Under the pieces are notes generated by a model. The model ran no database searches. It was not told the DNA's origin and saw only the letters and a list, made by a program, of their open reading frames with translations. A DNA stretch of 10,375 bases from Pseudomonadota bacterium. Its GTDB lineage: Bacteria; Pseudomonadota; Alphaproteobacteria; Rhodobacterales; Rhodobacteraceae. The stretch is taken from positions 1 through 10,375 of the forward strand of contig JAQCLA010000070.1 in NCBI GenBank assembly GCA_027592105.1, given 5' to 3'. Each line of letters opens with the position of its first letter. Position 1 is the first letter of the stretch. Shown here one piece after another: positions 6,125 through 10,375 of this stretch. The translations under genes and the position numbers were made by a program.

Positions 6125-7621
6125 ATGACACGCGCAACGCCGCTATGGCTATTGGTTGGGTTACAAGGCGGGATATCGGCGGCGTCGCTGGTGGTCGAGA
6201 TCGTGGCGGGCCGGATGCTCGCGCCCCATGTGGGGATGTCGCTTTACACATGGACCGCTGTCATCGCCATTGTTCTGGCGGGATTTTCTGCTGGCCATTG
6301 GTGGGGCGGAAGATTGGCGGAAAAACCCGCCAATAACGCGCTGGCCTGGACAGGTGGCGCAATGCTGGCCGCAGCCCTGACCACCGCAGGTGCGGTGCTG
6401 ATCTTGCCGCTTGTCGCGGGGCCGGTGCTGAGTGTGGTGACAAGCCCCGTTTGGGGGATCACGGTACTGACGACGCTGGTATTCTTTCTGCCCTCGTTTT
6501 TCGCGGGGGTTCCCGCCCCCGTCTTGGCGCAGATCGCCGTCGATACCGCCGAACGCTCTGGCCCGGCGCTGGGGGCGATGTTCGCCTCCGGTGCGGTGGG
6601 GGCCATTGCAGGCACGCTGTTGGCGGGGTTCTTGTTCATCGGCTGGCTCGGCTCGGCGCTGACGCTTGTCGTGGTGACCTTGCTTTATATCGCCTCGGGG
6701 CTGTTGTTTTTCTGGCTTGCCCGTTCGCGCGCCTTTGGCCTTGCGGTCTTGGCTGGGGCGGCGGCGGCTGGCATGGCGGGTTTGGCGCTGGCCGCACCCG
6801 CACAATGCGAGGAAGAGACACGCTATTTCTGCCTGCGCGTCGATGATCTTTCGGCCGATCCCAATAGCCCCGTGCATCTGATGGTGATCGACCACCTTGC
6901 CCATGGGATCAGCGCGCGCGACCTGCCGCAGGTGCAATTCACCCCGCATGGCGCGATGCTTGACCATCTCTCGCGGCTGCGCGCGCCGCGGGCGGATTTC
7001 AGCACCTATGTGATCGGCGGCGGCTCATTCTCGGTGCCGCGCAGCTTGCTGGCGCAAGGGGCTGGCGCGATGACCGTGTCCGAGATCGACCCCGAGGTGA
7101 CCCAAATGGCCGCCGAGGATTTCTGGTTCGACCTCAGCCGCGCCGATATCTGGCACGAGGATGCGCGTCGCGCACTGTTGACCCGGCCAGAGGCCATGTT
7201 CGACATCGTCATCGGCGATGCCTTCACCGATGTAGTGGCCCCCGTGCATCTGGTCACGCGCGAGTTTTTCGAGCTGATCGCATCGCATATGACGGCAGAC
7301 GGCAGCTTTCTGATGACCGTCATCGATTATGAAGACAGGCTTGCGGCGCTTGGCTCCATCGTCCTGACGCTGCGCGAGGTTTTCCCCGTGGTCGAGGTTT
7401 GGACCCACGCCGTTCAACCCGCACCCGGTGCACGGATGGTCTTTGCCGTGGTGGCGGGTGCCGCACCCACACCCGTGGATCAGTTCACCGCCCCTGCCCC
7501 CGACATGACCGTCTTCGGCGCCTTAGGTGGTCGCTTTGTCACGCAATTGGCCGATGCGCGCGGCATGGTGTTGACCGATGATTACGCGCCAATCGACCGG
7601 CTGATGGGACGGCGGGATTGA
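6125..7621 (+). CDS. Membrane-fused spermidine synthase-like protein
   Basis: This 498-residue protein has two parts. Residues 7-220 hold about seven hydrophobic helices (for example around 7-25, 43-60, 77-100, 112-135, 148-170, 175-198 and 204-222), matching the membrane half of 'fused MFS/spermidine synthase' proteins. The C-terminal half (about 290-445) is a SAM-methyltransferase-like Rossmann fold: 'STYVIGGGSFSVPRSL' replaces the GGGDG loop, 'VSEIDPEVTQMA' supplies the acidic ribose-binding position, and 'IVIGDAFTDVVAP' sits where true spermidine synthases have the catalytic D-S/T-D-P. The ending 'LTDDYAPIDRL' is a signature of this fused family. The degenerate catalytic loop makes classical aminopropyl transfer doubtful; the real reaction is unknown. 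Two cysteines (228 and 236) lie in the linker after the membrane part. The gene is divergent from the FAD oxidase and convergent with sufS. Confidence 0.85.
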   Translation: MTRATPLWLLVGLQGGISAASLVVEIVAGRMLAPHVGMSLYTWTAVIAIVLAGFSAGHWWGGRLAEKPANNALAWTGGAMLAAALTTAGAVLILPLVAGPVLSVVTSPVWGITVLTTLVFFLPSFFAGVPAPVLAQIAVDTAERSGPALGAMFASGAVGAIAGTLLAGFLFIGWLGSALTLVVVTLLYIASGLLFFWLARSRAFGLAVLAGAAAAGMAGLALAAPAQCEEETRYFCLRVDDLSADPNSPVHLMVIDHLAHGISARDLPQVQFTPHGAMLDHLSRLRAPRADFSTYVIGGGSFSVPRSLLAQGAGAMTVSEIDPEVTQMAAEDFWFDLSRADIWHEDARRALLTRPEAMFDIVIGDAFTDVVAPVHLVTREFFELIASHMTADGSFLMTVIDYEDRLAALGSIVLTLREVFPVVEVWTHAVQPAPGARMVFAVVAGAAPTPVDQFTAPAPDMTVFGALGGRFVTQLADARGMVLTDDYAPIDRLMGRRD

Positions 7622-7635
7622 GAGCCAAGGCAAGC

Positions 7636-7651
7636 TGCGCCTGAAGGCGCA
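7636..7651. terminator. Hairpin between convergent genes, possible bidirectional terminator
   Basis: TGCGCC-TGAA-GGCGCA forms a perfect 6-bp, GC-rich stem with a 4-base loop. It lies in the 43-bp gap between the spermidine-synthase-like gene and sufS, which converge. Neither side has a T-run, so it is not a classical intrinsic terminator. Confidence 0.45.
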
Positions 7652-7664
7652 CCGCCCCAGAGGT

Positions 7665-8888
7665 TCACGCGAAAAGATCGTGGCACAGCTCGAGCGCGTC
7701 GATCAGCACATCGACCTCGCCTTCGGTGTTATACATGCCGAAACTTGCCCGACAGGTCGCCGTCAAACCCATATGCGCCATCAACGGCCCGGTGCAATGC
7801 TGACCCGCCCGCACCGCCACGCCGCGCTTATCCAGCACGGTGGAGATATCATGGGCATGGGCCGCACCCTCGAGCGTGAAGGAAAAGATCGCGCCTTTAT
7901 TGGCGGCATTGCCTTGGATATTGAGCCAGTTCAGCCCGCTGAGCCGCGTTTGCGCGTAATCGCGCAGCCGCGCCTCATGGGCGGCGATATTCGCCATCCC
8001 CACGCCCATCATGTAGTCGAGCGCGACACCAAGCCCGATCTGCTGCACGATGCCGGGCGTGCCCGCCTCGAACTTCATGGGCGGGTCGTTATAGGTGACT
8101 GTGTCGCGTGTGACCTCGCGGATCATGTCGCCCCCCCCGATGAAGGGGCGCATCTCGGCCATGCGGGCGGATTTGATATGGATCGCACCCGAGCCTGAGG
8201 GGCCATAAAGCTTGTGACCCGTCACCGCATAGAAATCCGCCCCCAGCGCATCGAGATCGAGCGCCATATGCACCGCGGCTTGGCTGCCATCGATCAAAAC
8301 CGGCACACCCTGCGCATGGGCGGCGTCGATCACGGGCTTCACATCGAAAACCGTGCCCAGCACATTGGACATATGCGTCATGGCCACCAGTTTGGTCTTG
8401 GGGCCGATTGCATCGATCATGGCCTGCGGATCAAGATCGCCATTGGCATCGACCGCGACCCACTTCAGCACAACACCTTGGCGTTCACGCAGGAAATGCC
8501 AAGGCACGATATTGGCGTGATGCTCTGCGATGGTCAGCACGATCTCATCGCCCGCCTGCATACGCGGCATGGCCCAGCCATAGGCGACAAGGTTGATCCC
8601 CTCGGTCGCACCCGAGGTAAAAACGATCTCGTTCTCGTCACGGACGCCTAGGAACCGCGCGATGGTGCCGCGCACGCCTTCGTATTTCTCGGTGGCAAGG
8701 TTCGACAGGTAATGCAGCCCGCGATGCACATTGGCGTATTCCTGCCCATAGGCATGGCTGATCGCGTCGATCACCACCTGCGGCTTTTGCGCCGAGGCCC
8801 CATTGTCAAGGTAGACCAAGGGCTTGCCATTCACCTCACGGCTGAGGATCGGGAAATCGGCGCGGATTTTCGCGATGTCAAAGTTCAT
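7665..8888 (-). CDS. sufS: SufS-type (group II) cysteine desulfurase
   Basis: This cytoplasmic PLP enzyme converts L-cysteine to L-alanine and passes the sulfur as a persulfide to SUF iron-sulfur cluster assembly. The 407 residues align closely with E. coli SufS. Visible landmarks are 'LDNGASAQKP' (27-36), 'FTSGATEGIN' (90-99) for PLP phosphate binding, His123 in 'AEHHANIVPW' over the cofactor ring, Asp200 in 'VLIDGSQAA', and the Schiff-base Lys226 in 'VTGHKLYGPSGSG'. The catalytic Cys365 is in 'RAGQHCTGPLM', and Arg380 in 'CRASFGMYNT' binds the substrate carboxylate. The short catalytic-Cys loop is the group II form, which usually needs SufE or SufU as partner; neither is in the window. The ATG directly follows the stop of the preceding membrane-protein gene (TGAATG). 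It is the last gene of the SUF operon visible here. Confidence 0.95.
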   Translation of the reverse strand: MNFDIAKIRADFPILSREVNGKPLVYLDNGASAQKPQVVIDAISHAYGQEYANVHRGLHYLSNLATEKYEGVRGTIARFLGVRDENEIVFTSGATEGINLVAYGWAMPRMQAGDEIVLTIAEHHANIVPWHFLRERQGVVLKWVAVDANGDLDPQAMIDAIGPKTKLVAMTHMSNVLGTVFDVKPVIDAAHAQGVPVLIDGSQAAVHMALDLDALGADFYAVTGHKLYGPSGSGAIHIKSARMAEMRPFIGGGDMIREVTRDTVTYNDPPMKFEAGTPGIVQQIGLGVALDYMMGVGMANIAAHEARLRDYAQTRLSGLNWLNIQGNAANKGAIFSFTLEGAAHAHDISTVLDKRGVAVRAGQHCTGPLMAHMGLTATCRASFGMYNTEGEVDVLIDALELCHDLFA

Positions 8889-9479
8889 TCAAACTGTCCC
8901 AAAACCCAAGCCCAGAAGTGTCAAGATCAAGCTCAACCCGAAAATGATGCCAAAGGCCGATAAGATCGTCGCGACGAAAATCATGCCAAGCGACGTAAAT
9001 CTATGTAGCGCTGCGATAAAATTGACCAGTAGCCAAAAGAAAAGACCCATCGCCAAGATGGTGATCAAGCCTGCAACCGGCGGGATAATGAGCATCGCCA
9101 CAAGCTGTACGACCTGAATGCACAAAAAGATGAACTGCATCCAGATGATCAGCGACAGCGCACCCTCAAAACTGCCCGTGCCGCCAAACCACCGGCCGAT
9201 CAGCGTGATGGCATGAGCGATCACGTACATGAACGCCGCTTGGAGAAGACCCATCACCACGGGCGAGACGTTCAACATGCCTTCGGGCGGCGGCGGGCTT
9301 ATCAGCACGGCCAATTCGCCCAACAGCATGGACAACACCACGACCAAACCGAACGCGATCCGCAGTGCCGGCGCCGATAGATGCAGACCAAGGATCGTCG
9401 CGGCACCTTCGCGCGGGTTGGTGATCGTCTCGCGCGCCATGCGCAGCAAATGACCAAGGTTCATCAATTCCGCGCTCAT
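8889..9479 (-). CDS. YIP1-like integral membrane protein in the suf operon (second copy)
   Basis: This is a predicted 196-residue inner-membrane protein of unknown function. It starts 'MSAELMNLGHLLRMARETIT', followed by 'NPREGAATIL', the short amphipathic lead-in with a conserved Pro typical of YIP1-domain proteins. Five hydrophobic stretches follow, at about 38-61, 72-95, 107-130, 133-157 and 164-193. A 'PPPP' turn comes after the first helix and 'GRWFGGTGSFEGAL' between the second and third; that Gly-rich loop is also family-typical. The ATG at 9479 overlaps the upstream gene's stop (ATGA), and GGAGG sits 7 bases before it. An open frame extends to 9680, but those residues look non-biological. 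The stop abuts sufS. The operon position suggests a link to iron-sulfur assembly, but no biochemical role can be read from the sequence. Confidence 0.85.
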   Translation of the reverse strand: MSAELMNLGHLLRMARETITNPREGAATILGLHLSAPALRIAFGLVVVLSMLLGELAVLISPPPPEGMLNVSPVVMGLLQAAFMYVIAHAITLIGRWFGGTGSFEGALSLIIWMQFIFLCIQVVQLVAMLIIPPVAGLITILAMGLFFWLLVNFIAALHRFTSLGMIFVATILSAFGIIFGLSLILTLLGLGFGTV

Positions 9480-9985
9480 GCGGCCACCTCCGCTTCCGCT
9501 GCGCGTTCGGCCTCGACCAAGCACAGGGTCCAAATCGTCAAGAACGCCACCAACAAGATTACACCTGCAATGCTCAGCGCCGGGCCGGGACCGATAAAGC
9601 CCGCCACAAGCCCATGAAACAACCATGCAGGCGAACTGGCCAAAAGCGCCCAGAACAGCGCCAGCCGCGATGAATACCAACTACCGCGTCCACCAAAAAG
9701 CCGCGCGATCAAATGCGTGAGCCCTGCCAGCCCATAAGCCATCAAGGGCCAGACCATCAGCATGGCGAAAAAGGTGATCGCCATTTGCGCTTCAAGCGGT
9801 GCTTGGCCCGCGACGGCGAAATAAGCCTCGCGGCTCAGGCGCGGCCATTGCGCGATAAAGATGACCAGACAGGCGGCAAGCAAGATCACCAGCGCGCGAT
9901 CTTCCCGCCGGCCCATCTCCAATAGCTTGCGCATGACCCTTGCGGGCCTGCGCCATGTCGCCACGATGTCGGTCGAGACTGCCAT
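9476..9985 (-). CDS. YIP1-like integral membrane protein in the suf operon (first copy)
   Basis: This predicted 169-residue membrane protein has unknown function. A basic, soluble N-terminus of about 30 residues ('WRRPARVMRKLLEMGRRED') is followed by hydrophobic segments at about 31-47, 68-95, 106-130 and 135-157. It ends in an acidic, Ala/Glu-rich tail ('LVEAERAAEAEVAA'). The 'LIARLFGGRGSWYSSRLAL' loop corresponds to 'LIGRWFGGTGSFEGALSL' in the next gene, which suggests the two are distant relatives, perhaps from an old duplication. Its ATG at 9985 overlaps the sufD stop as TGATG, and its own stop overlaps the next start as ATGA. It is therefore embedded and likely co-translated within the SUF operon. 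The two proteins may form a heteromeric membrane complex; this is inference. Confidence 0.82.
   Translation of the reverse strand: MAVSTDIVATWRRPARVMRKLLEMGRREDRALVILLAACLVIFIAQWPRLSREAYFAVAGQAPLEAQMAITFFAMLMVWPLMAYGLAGLTHLIARLFGGRGSWYSSRLALFWALLASSPAWLFHGLVAGFIGPGPALSIAGVILLVAFLTIWTLCLVEAERAAEAEVAA
9487..9491 (-). promoter_or_regulatory. Ribosome binding site of the second YIP1-like gene
   Basis: GGAGG on the minus strand lies 7 bases before the ATG at 9479, inside the end of the preceding gene. It decides the start against the longer open frame reaching 9680. Confidence 0.7.
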
Positions 9986-10375
9986 CAGCCCTGCCTACGC
10001 CGCCCCAGCCATAGCTCCAGCCGATGGCGGATATCCGCGGCCAAGCGTTCATCCGCGATCTCGGCGATCGCCTCGTCGATGAAGGCCAGAACAAGCAGAT
10101 CCGTTGCGATGTCACGCGGCACACCGCGCGCGCGCAGGTAGAAAAGCGCTGTCTCATCAATCGCGCCCGTGGTCGAACCATGCGAACAGCTGACATCATC
10201 GGCGTAGATCTCAAGCTCTGGCTTGGCCAAAAAGACCGAGTCGTCATCGAGCAACAGCGATTGGCTGATCTGGTAGCCATCGGTTTTCTGCGCGCCGGGT
10301 TTGACGAGGATCTTGCCTTGGAACACGCCAACCGCGCCGTTGCGCAGCACTTTCTTGAAGACCTGACGGCTTTCG
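9985..10375 (-). CDS. sufD: SufD, Fe-S cluster scaffold complex subunit (partial, C-terminal part)
   Basis: The frame is open from the window edge and encodes the last 129 residues of a SufB/SufD-family protein. SufD joins SufB and the ATPase SufC in the SufBC2D scaffold, where iron-sulfur clusters are built. The visible part begins 'ESRQVFKKVLRNGAVGVFQG' and continues with 'KILVKPGAQKTDGYQISQSL', 'KPELEIYADDVSCSHGSTTG' and 'ALFYLRARGV', the hallmark beta-helix core end and C-terminal helical domain. The Cys-Ser-His-Gly motif holds the His that in E. coli SufD (His360) helps form the cluster at the SufB-SufD interface. SufD rather than SufB is favoured by the short C-terminal tail and the position just upstream of the sufS end of the operon. 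sufB and sufC should lie beyond the window edge. The stop overlaps the next start (TGATG). Confidence 0.9.
   Translation of the reverse strand, partial: ESRQVFKKVLRNGAVGVFQGKILVKPGAQKTDGYQISQSLLLDDDSVFLAKPELEIYADDVSCSHGSTTGAIDETALFYLRARGVPRDIATDLLVLAFIDEAIAEIADERLAADIRHRLELWLGRRRQG

Noticed and set aside
6161..6967. 268-codon minus-strand frame antisense to the spermidine-synthase-like gene
   Set aside because: The product is highly basic and Gln/Arg/His-rich with no motif. The opposite strand shows clear membrane helices.
7680..8198. Plus-strand frame (172 codons) antisense to sufS
   Set aside because: sufS is certain from its catalytic residues, and the antisense frame has no family signature.
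9480..9680. 67-residue N-terminal extension of the second YIP1-like protein
   Set aside because: It overlaps the preceding gene in another frame, is Gly/Arg/Cys-rich and not family-like. A GGAGG site and an ATGA overlap support the start at 9479.
1..10375. CRISPR arrays, tRNA or rRNA genes, insertion sequences, integrase or defence genes
   Set aside because: Reading both strands, I saw no regularly spaced repeats, no cloverleaf-like segments, no transposase or integrase motifs and no long terminal inverted repeats. Gene content is metabolic and housekeeping.

Overview
The window is a compact, GC-rich stretch of bacterial chromosome with almost no intergenic space. High GC, many start/stop overlaps, a NagA/BadF-type kinase cluster and a SUF operon carrying YIP1-like membrane genes together suggest an alphaproteobacterium, most likely Rhodobacterales. 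That placement is inferred from gene content and style, not from a marker gene.

Region 1 (1-3881, + strand) is the distal part of an amino-sugar catabolic operon. It holds the last 16 codons of an upstream gene (its tail resembles a sugar ABC transporter ATPase), a GntR/HutC-type regulator, a Gfo/Idh/MocA oxidoreductase, a BadF/BadG-type sugar kinase (probable N-acetylglucosamine kinase) and NagA, the N-acetylglucosamine-6-phosphate deacetylase. The likely flow is import of free amino sugar, phosphorylation by the kinase, then deacetylation by NagA. The oxidoreductase's step is unknown. A deaminase (NagB or SIS type) is not in the window.

Region 2 (3878-6003, - strand) is a two-gene unit: a GlcD/DLD-type FAD-linked oxidase (probable D-lactate dehydrogenase) followed by a VIT1/CCC1-family metal transporter. 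The two are joined by a TGATG stop/start overlap. The transporter gene meets nagA tail to tail with a 4-bp overlap.

Region 3 (6004-7621, + strand) starts with a 121-bp divergent intergenic region containing a perfect 16-bp palindrome and a second inverted repeat. A membrane-anchored spermidine-synthase-like protein follows, with an N-terminal membrane domain, a C-terminal methyltransferase-like fold and degenerate aminopropyltransferase motifs.

Region 4 (7665-10375, - strand) is the 3' half of a SUF iron-sulfur cluster assembly operon: the SufD C-terminus, two small YIP1-like membrane proteins and the cysteine desulfurase SufS. All junctions are overlapping or abutting. The two membrane proteins inside the SUF operon are the most interesting part of the window. 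I found no RNA gene, CRISPR array, insertion sequence or clear novel defence or mobile system.
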